Source: Schleiferiaceae bacterium (GTDB lineage Bacteria; Bacteroidota; Bacteroidia; Flavobacteriales; Schleiferiaceae). From it: a stretch of 64,000 nt of DNA. The position numbers were made by a program, and so were the translations under genes. Every line of letters begins with the position of its first letter. Position 1 is the stretch's first letter. Positions 1 through 8,615 of this stretch are shown one piece after another. Location of the stretch: contig JAGYIN010000004.1 in NCBI GenBank assembly GCA_018402665.1, positions 62,001 to 126,000 on the forward strand, given 5' to 3'. The notes under the pieces are model-generated. The model was not told where the DNA came from. It saw nothing but the letters and a program-made list of their open reading frames with translations, and did no database searches.

Positions 1-80
1 GCTTCGTTGAGATCGCGGTGCTGGTAGAGGTCGTGGTAATAGGGGGTGTTAAACCAGGTTTGGTACCAGGGTTGGCTCAT
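1..80 (-). CDS. class I SAM-dependent methyltransferase, N-terminal fragment
   Basis: Only the first 26 or so codons are inside the window; the gene runs off the left edge. The visible N-terminus (MSQPWYQTWFNTPYYHDLY) matches the opening of a Bacteroidota family of small SAM-dependent methyltransferases, which typically begin with a W-F-(D/N)-T-P-Y-Y-H pattern. The ATG is at 80. The TauE/SafE gene ends six bases upstream on the same strand, so the two are probably co-transcribed. The catalytic region is not visible, so the substrate cannot be judged. Confidence 0.6.
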   Translation of the reverse strand, partial: MSQPWYQTWFNTPYYHDLYQHRDLNE

Positions 81-86
81 AGTTGT

Positions 87-866
87 TTAGATCAGTGGGA
101 CAATATAAGGCTGAAACATTAGTACAATCGCTACAATAATCACAGCGATCATGACTTTACGCGTAATGGCATTGGCTTTTTTATGCTGTATTACTTTTTT
201 TGCGCCAAATCTTGCGCCAATCGATGTGCCTAAGGCTAAGGTAAGACCATATAACCAGTCAATACTTCCGCTCCATGCATAGATGATAAATGCGGGGATG
301 GTCATCAGAAAAGCGATGTACTGTTTCATTATGTTGCCGTCGCGAAGGGAATATTTAGCAAGCAGTACGGAGAGGGATAGAAAGAAAATACCAAAGCCCA
401 TTTGTATGAACCCTCCATACAAGCCTAAACCAAAATAGGCAAGCCACAATGCAGGCGTTCGCTTGTTTTTGGACCCGTCTGTGGGGATCAGCCATTTCTT
501 GGGGTTCGTGAGGGTGGTTATGAGTAAGAGAATCATGATGGAGCCTATGGCGATTCGCATTAGGTCTTCCGGTAAGTCTATGGCTAAATTTGCTCCAATA
601 ACGGCCCCGATGATGACTGGAGGAATAATGAAATAACTCTGTTTCATCATGTATTTCGTCCGTGCAGTTTTTGATAAGGCACTGATGGCGCTGGTGGTTT
701 GAAAGAGTGCACCAACTCTATTGGTCGCATTCGCCGCATTTGCATCGAGTCCCACCCACATCAGTAATGGAAGCGTTATCGCAGATCCATTACCCGCGAC
801 AACATTGATCAATCCTGCAGCAAAGCCGCCTATGACTAGGGCAATTAATTCGAACCAATCCAACAT
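87..866 (-). CDS. TauE/SafE family sulfite/anion exporter
   Basis: A predicted inner-membrane protein of 259 residues with about eight hydrophobic segments. It opens with the glycine-rich first helix of the TauE/SafE family (GGFAAGLINVVAGNGSAI), followed by a second repeat-like half (YFGLGLYGGFIQMGFGIFF). Family members export sulfite, sulfoacetate or related organic anions; the substrate here is unknown. I chose the ATG at 866 (MLDWFELI), because the longer frame from 923 adds residues that do not look like this family and would overlap the divergent methyltransferase start at 910. Confidence 0.8.
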   Translation of the reverse strand: MLDWFELIALVIGGFAAGLINVVAGNGSAITLPLLMWVGLDANAANATNRVGALFQTTSAISALSKTARTKYMMKQSYFIIPPVIIGAVIGANLAIDLPEDLMRIAIGSIMILLLITTLTNPKKWLIPTDGSKNKRTPALWLAYFGLGLYGGFIQMGFGIFFLSLSVLLAKYSLRDGNIMKQYIAFLMTIPAFIIYAWSGSIDWLYGLTLALGTSIGARFGAKKVIQHKKANAITRKVMIAVIIVAIVLMFQPYIVPLI

Positions 867-909
867 GGGGCTAAAGTTAGCGTACATTTGTAGTCTAAAT
901 AGCAGAAAG

Positions 910-2073
910 GTGCTCGAAAACAAAGATTACCGCCTCATTGTCAAAACGCTCTATGGGCTAGAAGAAATTCTAAGCAAAGAGTTACTCTCGCTTGGCGGAC
1001 GAGAAATTCAAAAGATCAACCGAGCTGTCGCTGTAGTTGGCGATCTAGGCTTCGTGTACAAAATTAATATTGCGCTTCGCACTGGTTTGAAGGTACTCTT
1101 GCCTTTGAATGAGATTCAAATGGAGACCGTTGAGGATTATTATGACGCAGTCTATGAGATTCCTTGGGAAGCGTTGTTTGATGAAGGAAAAACTTTTGCA
1201 GTTCATGTGGTGGGCACGAACGAAGAGCTCAACCACAGCAGCTTTGCGGGTCTGAAAGCAAAAGATGCCATTGTAGATCGCTTTCGAGATAAGCTCGGTG
1301 TCCGTCCCTCTGTAGATAAGCACGAACCAGAGGTACCCATTCATATTCACATTTCACGAGATACGGTTCGAATATACCTGGACACTTCAGGTGAAAGTTT
1401 GCACCGTCGCGGCTACCGTCTTGAAGCAGCAAAAGCGCCATTAAATGAAGTTTTGGCCGCTGGGATCATCATGCATAGTAAATGGAACGGTGGAATGCCC
1501 GTGCTCGACCCGATGTGCGGTTCTGGTACTTTCTTAGTTGAAGCGGCATTGATTGCACACAACATGCCAGCGAATATTTACCGCGAATCCTTCGCCTTTT
1601 TTAATTGGAAAGGTTTCGAGGAGGAGTTGTTCGTCAAGATAAGAGAAGGCTTATTAAGCCGAGCAAAAAACTACGACGGTAAATTCTTTGGTCGGGATAT
1701 CGATGTATACAGTTTAGATGCCGCTGCTGCAAATATTGAGCGCAGTATGTTTGAAGATGCCGTTCGGTTAAAACGCGCAGACTTTTTTGAGGCAGATCCC
1801 CCTGCGGAGAAAGGGCTGATGCTGATCAATCCACCGTATAATGTACGTATACAGGCAGATACACACCGTATGTACCGTCAAATGGGCGATACTTTGAAAG
1901 AAAAATATGCCGGATGGGAAGTATACTGGATTACCTCAGATATGGAGGCGATCAAAAGCATCGGATTACGGCCTTCTAGAAAATGGAACCTCTTTAACGG
2001 TGAACTGGAATGTAAATTGCTACGTTTTGATATGTATGAGGGGACTAAAAAACTCCATAAATTGAATCGATAA
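910..2073 (+). CDS. THUMP-domain class I SAM-dependent RNA methyltransferase (RlmL N-half/YpsC-like)
   Basis: This 387-residue protein probably methylates a guanine N2 in 23S rRNA, as in the RlmL/YpsC family. An N-terminal ferredoxin-like and THUMP region (to about residue 165) precedes a Rossmann methyltransferase domain. That domain has the SAM motif LDPMCGSGTFLVEAA and the catalytic NPPY motif (LINPPYN). The start is taken as GTG at 910 (VLENKDYRLIV), preceded by AGAAAG. The same frame is open back to 721, but those residues are the antisense of the TauE/SafE gene and unlike the family. It is divergent from the exporter with a 43-base gap. Confidence 0.85.
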   Translation: MLENKDYRLIVKTLYGLEEILSKELLSLGGREIQKINRAVAVVGDLGFVYKINIALRTGLKVLLPLNEIQMETVEDYYDAVYEIPWEALFDEGKTFAVHVVGTNEELNHSSFAGLKAKDAIVDRFRDKLGVRPSVDKHEPEVPIHIHISRDTVRIYLDTSGESLHRRGYRLEAAKAPLNEVLAAGIIMHSKWNGGMPVLDPMCGSGTFLVEAALIAHNMPANIYRESFAFFNWKGFEEELFVKIREGLLSRAKNYDGKFFGRDIDVYSLDAAAANIERSMFEDAVRLKRADFFEADPPAEKGLMLINPPYNVRIQADTHRMYRQMGDTLKEKYAGWEVYWITSDMEAIKSIGLRPSRKWNLFNGELECKLLRFDMYEGTKKLHKLNR

Positions 2074-2082
2074 ACACAGCTT

Positions 2083-2496
2083 ATGAAACGCAGCATTGTA
2101 CTTCTTCTTTTACTCCTTCAGTTACCCGCATTTTCACAGAGTTACAGCAGTAATCTGCGTCGTGTTTCGAGAGAGATTGATAAAGTAATGGCCGTCACTT
2201 CGGATATTATAGACGGTACAATGACCTATGCTACGTACAGAAAGGTTCAACCGCTTTTTGAAGAGCAAAGCAAGATCTGGCGAAAGAGTCTACGTTCATT
2301 GGACCGATTAGATGAAGCACCCGAGGCCGAACTGCTGGCTGCGGTGAATGAAAATATGAGTGGCCTGCTTGAAATTACTCAGGAGAATTTGAGGTATTGG
2401 TTTCAAGAAGACCCCCGCTCCAACTATGGACACGCCTATGTAGATCAGGCGGGGAACTATTTTAATGCAGTCCTGCTGCGATGGATGCTTCATTGA
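2083..2496 (+). CDS. secreted protein of unknown function, N-terminal piece of a frameshifted gene
   Basis: The first 19 residues are a clear signal peptide (hydrophobic leucine run, cleavage near AFSQS). The rest is charged and helix-rich. The frame ends in an unconvincing tail (NAVLLRWMLH) at 2496. From about 2470 the neighbouring frame carries on with plausible protein (FIEQDDVDVRPPKSWSDSK and more) to about 2608, and the third frame resumes into the next open frame, which ends at 2985. I think 2083-2985 is one gene of about 300 residues broken by at least two small indels. I do not recognise the family. It begins 9 bases after the methyltransferase stop. Confidence 0.6.
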   Translation: MKRSIVLLLLLLQLPAFSQSYSSNLRRVSREIDKVMAVTSDIIDGTMTYATYRKVQPLFEEQSKIWRKSLRSLDRLDEAPEAELLAAVNENMSGLLEITQENLRYWFQEDPRSNYGHAYVDQAGNYFNAVLLRWMLH

Positions 2497-2613
2497 ACAA
2501 GATGATGTGGATGTAAGGCCTCCGAAGAGCTGGAGCGATTCCAAACACAAATGGAACCTGCTCCGTTACACGAAGGAAATGAAGCGAGGAGCGAATGAAG
2601 TATAGATAGCCTT

Positions 2614-2985
2614 GTGGGTTATTTTTTGCAATCGGAAATAGGTACTACCGATATGGATGCGCTCTACAAAGCACAAAAAGCACTTGTCAAGGCTTTAAGT
2701 AAGGAACTCCGCGGTTATGGTGAGGAGCGCTTTTTCAATGGTCAAACCGAACTGCATGAGGCGTACCAGAAATATTACATTGAATTGTTAGAATTGGCTT
2801 CGGCGGATGTTTTAGCAGATCTTACGAAGATGCGTTACGACCTCGTAGAATTCAATGCTATCGCCTCAAGCACTGAAGCTTCTGCGAAAAAGACGTTAAG
2901 TTTCTTTGATAACGAAATACGGTTGTTAAATAAACGCGAGTCTCGATTCGTAAAACGAAATTTACCTAAAGCTCCGAAGCGCTAA
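2614..2985 (+). CDS. secreted protein of unknown function, C-terminal piece of a frameshifted gene
   Basis: This is the probable C-terminal half of the protein that starts at 2083. It is helix-rich and charged (YKAQKALVKALSKELRGYG, then YQKYYIELLELASADVLADL), with a very basic end (KRNLPKAPKR). The listed start is a GTG at 2614, but the same frame is open from about 2599 and reads SIDSLVGYFLQSE. That would join naturally to the frame ending near 2608 if one base were added or lost. It has no signal peptide of its own. The priA ATG follows two bases after its stop, so the genes are likely co-transcribed. Function unknown. Confidence 0.55.
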   Translation: MGYFLQSEIGTTDMDALYKAQKALVKALSKELRGYGEERFFNGQTELHEAYQKYYIELLELASADVLADLTKMRYDLVEFNAIASSTEASAKKTLSFFDNEIRLLNKRESRFVKRNLPKAPKR

Positions 2986-2987
2986 CC

Positions 2988-5417
2988 ATGCAGGTCGCTG
3001 AGGTCATACTTCCACTGCCCTTAGATAAACTTTTCCATTATGCTATTCCAGCAGAGATGGTTGGTTCGGTGCGTCCTGGAGTACGTATACTGGTCCAATT
3101 TGGTGCACGAAAAGAATATGCAGCGATAGTCACCCGCGTTCTTGAAGCACCCGATGAAACGGAGTTGAAATACCTGATCAGTGTGCTGGATGAACATCCC
3201 GTAGTGCTCGAGCACCAATTGCTGCAATGGTCTTGGATGGCGTCGTATTATATGGCACCTGTCGGTGATGTTATGAATGCTGCCTTGCCTCCCGGTTTAA
3301 AGCTTTCGTCGCAAAGTATCGTCGTTCTGGATCCGGAAGTAGTCCCGGATGAATCATCGATGTCCGACGCTTTGTTTAAGTTGTACGAGGCCTTGCGGAA
3401 TCACCCGAAGCTCACGCTCGACGAGGTACGCGAATATTGCCAAGTAAAGCAACCCATGCCTTTAGTGCAAAAAGCATTGGAAGAAGGGTGGGCATTGCTT
3501 GAAGAGGAATTGAAAAAGGTTGCGCGTGCAAAACGAAGAAAACTTATACGCCTCTCATCGGAGTCATTAGCAGATCTCGACGGGGCCTTTGAAGCCGCGA
3601 AAAGATCTACTACTCAAACTGAAGCGCTTTTAGCACTAGTTGCACATTGCGGCAGCGAAAATAAATTTCAAGACAAACGCGTCTTTCAGAAGAAGCAAAA
3701 CATATTGTCGACGGCCCTACTTGCACTAAATAAAAAAGGAATCACTGAGGAAGTTGAAGAGATCGACGGTACTACCGCAGCTTCAGCGCCCATGACGGAG
3801 ATTACCCTTTCCGCGCCACAACTCGAAGCCCTATCGTCCATTCAAAAGGGATTTGAGGCAAAGAAACCCGTTGTTTTACATGGTGTCACAGCCTCGGGGA
3901 AGACAGAGCTCTACATCACGTTGATTAAAGCGGCGCTCACTAAACACAAGCGTGTCCTATACCTGCTGCCGGAGATTGCTTTAACGACGCAACTCATCAG
4001 CCGCCTTCGCATTCACTTTACGGTTGCAGTAAGTCATAGTAAATTTTCACCTGCCGAGCGTCTAGCCGCTTGGCGCGAAGCGTTGACAAACGATGGACCA
4101 TTACTTGTATTGGGTGCTCGATCTGCGGTGTTTATGCCTTTACCAGATTTAGGTTTGATCATTGTTGATGAAGAACACGAAAGCAGCTTTAAACAGTACG
4201 AACCTTCACCAAGGTACAATGCAAGGGATACGGCGGTATGGATGTCGAATGCTCGAGATTGTCCCGTTTTGCTAGGATCTGCCACACCGAGCCTGGAGAG
4301 CATGTTCAATGCGCGCCAGGGCAGGTATGAATTGGCCCAATTACACAAGCGATTCCACACGGCTCCTTTACCCGAACTTGAAGTGGTGGATATGCTCGGT
4401 GCGAAGCAGCGGCGCGAAGTTCAGGGCAATTTTTCCATTGAATTGATCGATGCCATGCGCCATACTTTGAGCAAAGGAGAGCGCATCATTCTTTTTCAAA
4501 ACCGTAGGGGTTTTAGCACCTTCCAACAATGCCAGACTTGCGGACACATCGAGGGATGCACGCGTTGTGATATTTCACTCACCTACCATAAAGGCCCGCA
4601 AAAGCTCAAATGTCACTATTGTGGTTACACCGTGCCGCCGGTGATGAAATGCAGTTCGTGTGGTGGTGAGAGCGTTTTACACAAGGGTTTTGGAACGGAG
4701 CAAATTGCTGAAGAGGCAGCCGCACTTTTTCCAAATGCGGCGGTGAAACGTATGGATTTAGATACCACTCGTGGCAAACACGCTTTTGGTGATCTCATAC
4801 GTGCTGTAGAAAACGGGGAAGTTGATATTTTGGTTGGTACGCAGATGGTGACGAAAGGGCTAGATTTTGATAGCATAGGGCTTGTGGGTATCATGAGTGC
4901 AGATAATCTATTAAGCTTTCCTGATTTTAGAGCCAATGAGCGCGCATTCCAACTGATTGAACAAGTGGCGGGACGCACGGGACGGCGTACCTCAAAGGGG
5001 AAGGTGGTTATCCAAGCGATGAAGCCGCGTCACTCCATCATACAATTGGCATTAAATCACGATTTTTCGGGGATGCAGGCTAAGGAACTCAGTATTCGCC
5101 AAGAATATCAATACCCGCCTTTTGTTCGACTCATCACCATCACCCTGAAACATCGAGATCAGAAGCTACTGCAGCGTGCTGCAGGTGAATTTGCCCGTTC
5201 ATTGCGCAGTAAGATCGGCGATCGATTCTTAGGTCCAGAGTTTGCTCCTATTGCACGCTTAAAGAACCTGTATCAGATGCAAATCATTGTTAAAGTAGAT
5301 AAAGGAAGTATTGGTGCCAAAGTGCGGGAACGTATTAAAAAATCGCATCAAGAAGTACTATTAACGCCTGATTTTAACCGCGTGAAGGTGGTCTTCGACG
5401 TGGATCCTAATGCTTAA
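2988..5417 (+). CDS. priA: primosomal protein N' (replication restart helicase PriA)
   Basis: PriA is a 3'-5' superfamily 2 helicase that recognises abandoned replication forks and reloads the replisome. At 809 residues it is near full family length. In order: N-terminal 3'-DNA-binding domain, Walker A (HGVTASGKTE, about residue 300), DEEH box (IIVDEEHESSF), and a zinc-binding insertion with eight cysteines in CxxC pairs (CQTCGHIEGCTRC, CHYCG, CSSCGG). Helicase motifs GTQMVTKGLDF and QVAGRTGR follow. The ATG at 2988 follows the preceding stop by two bases. The stop overlaps the convergent gene by four bases. Confidence 0.96.
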   Translation: MQVAEVILPLPLDKLFHYAIPAEMVGSVRPGVRILVQFGARKEYAAIVTRVLEAPDETELKYLISVLDEHPVVLEHQLLQWSWMASYYMAPVGDVMNAALPPGLKLSSQSIVVLDPEVVPDESSMSDALFKLYEALRNHPKLTLDEVREYCQVKQPMPLVQKALEEGWALLEEELKKVARAKRRKLIRLSSESLADLDGAFEAAKRSTTQTEALLALVAHCGSENKFQDKRVFQKKQNILSTALLALNKKGITEEVEEIDGTTAASAPMTEITLSAPQLEALSSIQKGFEAKKPVVLHGVTASGKTELYITLIKAALTKHKRVLYLLPEIALTTQLISRLRIHFTVAVSHSKFSPAERLAAWREALTNDGPLLVLGARSAVFMPLPDLGLIIVDEEHESSFKQYEPSPRYNARDTAVWMSNARDCPVLLGSATPSLESMFNARQGRYELAQLHKRFHTAPLPELEVVDMLGAKQRREVQGNFSIELIDAMRHTLSKGERIILFQNRRGFSTFQQCQTCGHIEGCTRCDISLTYHKGPQKLKCHYCGYTVPPVMKCSSCGGESVLHKGFGTEQIAEEAAALFPNAAVKRMDLDTTRGKHAFGDLIRAVENGEVDILVGTQMVTKGLDFDSIGLVGIMSADNLLSFPDFRANERAFQLIEQVAGRTGRRTSKGKVVIQAMKPRHSIIQLALNHDFSGMQAKELSIRQEYQYPPFVRLITITLKHRDQKLLQRAAGEFARSLRSKIGDRFLGPEFAPIARLKNLYQMQIIVKVDKGSIGAKVRERIKKSHQEVLLTPDFNRVKVVFDVDPNA

Positions 5418-5842
5418 ATTTTAAAGGGAAATTTGGCTTGAACACCAATGAAATAGGGAAGGCCGAGCTGAACCTGGTAGGAGGCAATTTCCCAAGAATA
5501 TCCCAAGTATACGGACGGAGCCGCCACGCCCAACCCTACGTCTTGAAGATTGGTATCGGCCCATCGCAAGTCTAATTGGCCACCGGCATACCAATGTTCA
5601 GCAATGAACCAATCTTTTCCAGCACCCAGCACAAGGCCAAAGTTATCCGCATCTTCCCCCAATCCAAACGACTGGATATAGGCTATTCTTGAAGTCACAT
5701 AAAACCCCTTATCGTTGAAGGAAACTCCAATATCCGTGGTGCTTCCCCAGCCTGCCATATTGCCGTAATACGTTTCAAATTTCAATTGACTGAATCCTGG
5801 AAAGGCAGCCAAGCAAAGGGCTATGATAAACACATTTCTCAT
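5414..5842 (-). CDS. small secreted protein, probable outer-membrane beta-barrel or periplasmic
   Basis: The 142-residue protein has a signal peptide (MRNVFIIALCLAAFPGFSQ) followed by alternating aromatic/polar strands such as KGFYVTSRIAYIQSFG and APSVYLGYSWEIASYQVQLG, and ends in a phenylalanine-rich segment. This is what a small beta-barrel would look like. No named family is recognised. Its ATG overlaps the stop of the pseudouridine synthase by four bases (ATGA type), so the two are translationally coupled in one minus-strand unit with panB. Its 3' end overlaps the convergent priA by four bases. Confidence 0.6.
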   Translation of the reverse strand: MRNVFIIALCLAAFPGFSQLKFETYYGNMAGWGSTTDIGVSFNDKGFYVTSRIAYIQSFGLGEDADNFGLVLGAGKDWFIAEHWYAGGQLDLRWADTNLQDVGLGVAAPSVYLGYSWEIASYQVQLGLPYFIGVQAKFPFKI

Positions 5843-6510
5843 TTCAGGAAAGCTTCAAACGTCACTGGTACACTGGCCTCAATGTGAATGGATGCTTTGG
5901 TAGTAGGGTGGTTAAACGCTAAGGATCTTGCATGTAAGCAAATGCTTTTATCTCGCTCCGCGCGACGGGCACCGTATTTTACATCGCCCTTGATAGGATG
6001 TCCTATAGCCGCCAATTGTGATCTGATCTGGTGGTGTCTTCCAGTGTGAAGATCTACCTCAAGCAGCGTATATCTTTCCCCACAGTTTAGCACACGGTAA
6101 GTAAGTTTCGCTTCTTTAGAGCCAAGTTCCTCGCGCTTGAAGGCAATGGATTTATTGTTCTTCGGATTTTTCTTTAAGTAATGAAGGAGTTGACCACCTT
6201 CAGTAATCTGACCTTCTACCAAAGCCCAATAGGCCTTTTGTGTTTCCCTGTTTTTAAAAGCGGCATTCATACGCTCGAGCCCTTTGGAAGTGCGCGCAAA
6301 TAAGACCACGCCTGTTGTGGGACGATCCAGACGATGAATGACCCCTAGAAACACCGCTCCAGGTTTGTTGAATTTCTCCTTGAGGTAGGATTTAAGGAGA
6401 TCGGGTAGGGGAGTATCGCCCGTTTTATCGCCTTGTACCAAATCACCCGCTCGCTTATTAATAGCGATCAAATGGTTGTCTTCAAATATAATTTCAGGCA
6501 AGGAAGCCAT
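5839..6510 (-). CDS. RluA family pseudouridine synthase
   Basis: An RNA pseudouridine synthase of 223 residues that isomerises uridine in rRNA or tRNA. The catalytic motif HRLDRPTTGVVLFA carries the invariant aspartate (about residue 62). The later family motifs VDLHTGRHHQIRSQLA and GHPIKGDVKYGA are present. There is no N-terminal S4 domain, so this is a short RluA-type enzyme of the kind common in Bacteroidota (RluC/D-like or TruC-like); the target position cannot be read from sequence. It lies two bases downstream of panB and overlaps the next gene by four bases. Confidence 0.9.
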   Translation of the reverse strand: MASLPEIIFEDNHLIAINKRAGDLVQGDKTGDTPLPDLLKSYLKEKFNKPGAVFLGVIHRLDRPTTGVVLFARTSKGLERMNAAFKNRETQKAYWALVEGQITEGGQLLHYLKKNPKNNKSIAFKREELGSKEAKLTYRVLNCGERYTLLEVDLHTGRHHQIRSQLAAIGHPIKGDVKYGARRAERDKSICLHARSLAFNHPTTKASIHIEASVPVTFEAFLK

Positions 6511-6512
6511 GA

Positions 6513-7337
6513 TTAGCTCGTGTAGCTTTCGTCTTTGTTCGGGAAATCAACGCGCTTTACGTCGTTTACGTATTCACCTATGGCACCGGTGATGTCTTCA
6601 TACAAGTTTAAATACCTGCGAAGGAATCGAGGATGGAATTCATGCGTCATTCCGACGAGATCATGAAAAACCAATACCTGTCCATCTACTCCAGATCCTG
6701 CACCAATACCTATGACGGGGATGGTCAGGGCTGAGGCAACTTTTTTAGCCAATTCAGCAGGTACTTTCTCTAAAACAATCCCAAAACAACCGGCTTCTTC
6801 GAGTGCTTTCGCATCTTCTAGAAGCTTTTGTGCCTCGTCATCTTCTTTGGCACGAACGCTGTAGGTTCCAAATTTATAGATGCTTTGTGGGGTCAGGCCT
6901 AAATGCCCCATTACGGGAATACCTGCCGTAAGGATTCTTTTGATTCCGTCGATAATTTCCACGCCACCTTCGAGTTTTACAGCGTGACCGCCACTTTCTT
7001 TCATTACGCGGATGGCTGAATTAAGGGCTTGTTTGGAATCGCCTTGATAGGTTCCAAAAGGTAAGTCCACCACGACTAACGCCCGGTCGACAGCTCGGAT
7101 TACTGAGCTGGCGTGGTAAATCATTTGATCCAATGTAATGGGCAAAGTAGTTTCGTGCCCGGCCATCACATTCGAAGCACTATCTCCAACGAGTATGCAA
7201 TCTACACCTGCTGCATCTACCATTTTTGCCATGGTAAAATCGTACGCAGTCAACATGGAGATTTTCTCCCCTTGATCCTTCATTTGTTGCAGGCTGTGTG
7301 TAGTAACCTTTTTAAATTCTTTTTTCGCCAATGACAT
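6513..7337 (-). CDS. panB: 3-methyl-2-oxobutanoate hydroxymethyltransferase (ketopantoate hydroxymethyltransferase)
   Basis: This enzyme adds a hydroxymethyl group from 5,10-methylene-THF to 3-methyl-2-oxobutanoate, the first committed step of pantothenate and CoA synthesis. The 274-residue length is normal. Visible motifs: [20 protein letters not shown], the metal-ligand region [48 protein letters not shown], and the C-terminal [15 protein letters not shown]. It is the first gene of a compact minus-strand unit (panB, pseudouridine synthase, small barrel-like protein). No other pantothenate gene is in the window. Confidence 0.96.
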   Translation of the reverse strand: MSLAKKEFKKVTTHSLQQMKDQGEKISMLTAYDFTMAKMVDAAGVDCILVGDSASNVMAGHETTLPITLDQMIYHASSVIRAVDRALVVVDLPFGTYQGDSKQALNSAIRVMKESGGHAVKLEGGVEIIDGIKRILTAGIPVMGHLGLTPQSIYKFGTYSVRAKEDDEAQKLLEDAKALEEAGCFGIVLEKVPAELAKKVASALTIPVIGIGAGSGVDGQVLVFHDLVGMTHEFHPRFLRRYLNLYEDITGAIGEYVNDVKRVDFPNKDESYTS

Positions 7338-7396
7338 AGTGCACGGTTTTTGTGAATTAAATCAACACAAAGAAAAGCATCCTAGACCATAGGTTG

Positions 7397-7404
7397 TATT
7401 TTTG
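7397..7404 (+). promoter_or_regulatory. Bacteroidota -7 promoter box (TATTTTTG) for the lipoprotein gene
   Basis: TATTTTTG fits the TAnnTTTG box used by the main sigma factor of Bacteroidota. It ends only six bases before the ATG at 7411, so a transcript starting at the usual distance would be nearly leaderless. I see no TTG at the usual -33 distance, so the call is tentative. Confidence 0.4.
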
Positions 7405-7410
7405 AAGCCC

Positions 7411-8439
7411 ATGAAAAACCTATTTCTCTTATTTTTCGCTTTTATCGCCCTTTTTTCGTGCGACAACTCATTAGATATTAATGCCGATTACGATGTGGAG
7501 AACGTCGTATATGGTCTTCTCGATAAAGATAGCGACACCCAATGGGTCCGTTTGCACCGCACGTATTTAGGAACGGATGGATTGCTTGCGGGAGCAACCC
7601 ATAGTGATAGTTTATATTTCGATACCGCCGCGCTGTATTTAGCCCAGCTGAATGATCAAGGCAATGTATTGAACACGTACGAGTTTTACAGAAAAGACAC
7701 CAATATCCTAGCATCAGGAACTTTTACAACCGATAATTATCGATTGTACTGGACCGATGCACCAATTGATCACAATTTTGATTACCGCATTCGCGGATTC
7801 ATCCCGGGCAACAATAATTTTGAGGCTACAACACCTGTAGTCGGCCCGCTAGAAATCACACGACCGAAGGGATTTCAAAAATTGACTTTTGGTATTCAGG
7901 ATGCAAAGTTTGGATGGGATGCTGCTAAAAACGCCCGTCTGTACCAAGGGTACATTCATTTTAAATACAAAGAGGCACCGGTGCGCAACCCCAAGGATAG
8001 TACAGTTAAGACGGTGACGTATGCGTTGCCAACGCGGACGGGTTCGAATTTAACGGGCTCTGGGAATTACGTGACCGAGCTCAGTTATGCGGCCTATTAC
8101 CAGTTCTTGAGAAATAATATTGGTACCACAACGGATACAGTGCGCGTCTTTAAAAGCATTGACTTTGAGCTTTGGGCTGCTGCGGATGATTATGCCACGT
8201 ACATCAATATAAGTCAACCTTCACAAGGAATTGTGCAAGAAAAGCCATTGTTCACCAACATCGACGGTGGTATAGGTCTATTTAGTTCACGCGGTCATAC
8301 CATCAAAAAGCAGATCAAACTGAGCACGACCTCTATGGACAGTTTGTGGCGCGGTATCTATACCTGCAATATGGGCTGGGTAGATTTTCAAGGTACCGAT
8401 TCGGTCATCTGCGTAGACGGATTTCCTGTTGAATTATAG
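7411..8439 (+). CDS. lipoprotein, DUF4249-like
   Basis: The N-terminus MKNLFLLFFAFIALFSCDN is a lipoprotein signal with a lipobox cysteine at about residue 17, so the protein should be anchored to the outer membrane. The body is beta-rich, beginning with VVYGLLDKDSDTQWVRLHRTYLG and ending with a GGIGLFSSR element. Both resemble a family of surface or periplasmic Bacteroidota lipoproteins often labelled DUF4249. The ATG at 7411 is used; an upstream TTG at 7402 gives three unlikely extra residues. It is transcribed away from panB. No specific role can be assigned. Confidence 0.65.
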   Translation: MKNLFLLFFAFIALFSCDNSLDINADYDVENVVYGLLDKDSDTQWVRLHRTYLGTDGLLAGATHSDSLYFDTAALYLAQLNDQGNVLNTYEFYRKDTNILASGTFTTDNYRLYWTDAPIDHNFDYRIRGFIPGNNNFEATTPVVGPLEITRPKGFQKLTFGIQDAKFGWDAAKNARLYQGYIHFKYKEAPVRNPKDSTVKTVTYALPTRTGSNLTGSGNYVTELSYAAYYQFLRNNIGTTTDTVRVFKSIDFELWAAADDYATYINISQPSQGIVQEKPLFTNIDGGIGLFSSRGHTIKKQIKLSTTSMDSLWRGIYTCNMGWVDFQGTDSVICVDGFPVEL

Positions 8440-8459
8440 CAAGACAGAAGAAGACAGTT

Positions 8460-8565
8460 TGTCACTTTTTTTACAGTGAAAAGTTCCATAGTGACAGTAT
8501 TCTGTGGGCAATTGTGCCAAATTGTGTGCAAAATTGGTCCCTTTTCCTTATGGCACAACCCTTGT
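8460..8565 (+). promoter_or_regulatory. candidate sigma-54 promoter and inverted repeats upstream of dnaK
   Basis: TGGCAC at 8551-8556, five bases, then TTG at 8562-8564 matches the -24/-12 sigma-54 pattern with the exact spacing; the -12 element reads TTGT where TTGC is usual. Upstream are inverted repeats: TGTCACT (8460-8466) against AGTGACA (8490-8496), with another AGTGA at 8475-8479, and TTGTGCCA (8512-8519) against TGGCACAA (8551-8558). The first pair could be an enhancer for an activator. No classical CIRCE element is seen. The assignment is by pattern only. Confidence 0.45.
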
Positions 8566-8615
8566 TCTATACCCGCCGTAAGATTTTGAAAAACTCAACC
8601 TAAATAATTGATAAA

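Noticed and set aside
721-909. N-terminal extension of the THUMP methyltransferase back to 721
   Set aside because: It is antisense to the TauE/SafE gene and unlike the family N-terminus; GTG at 910 fits better.
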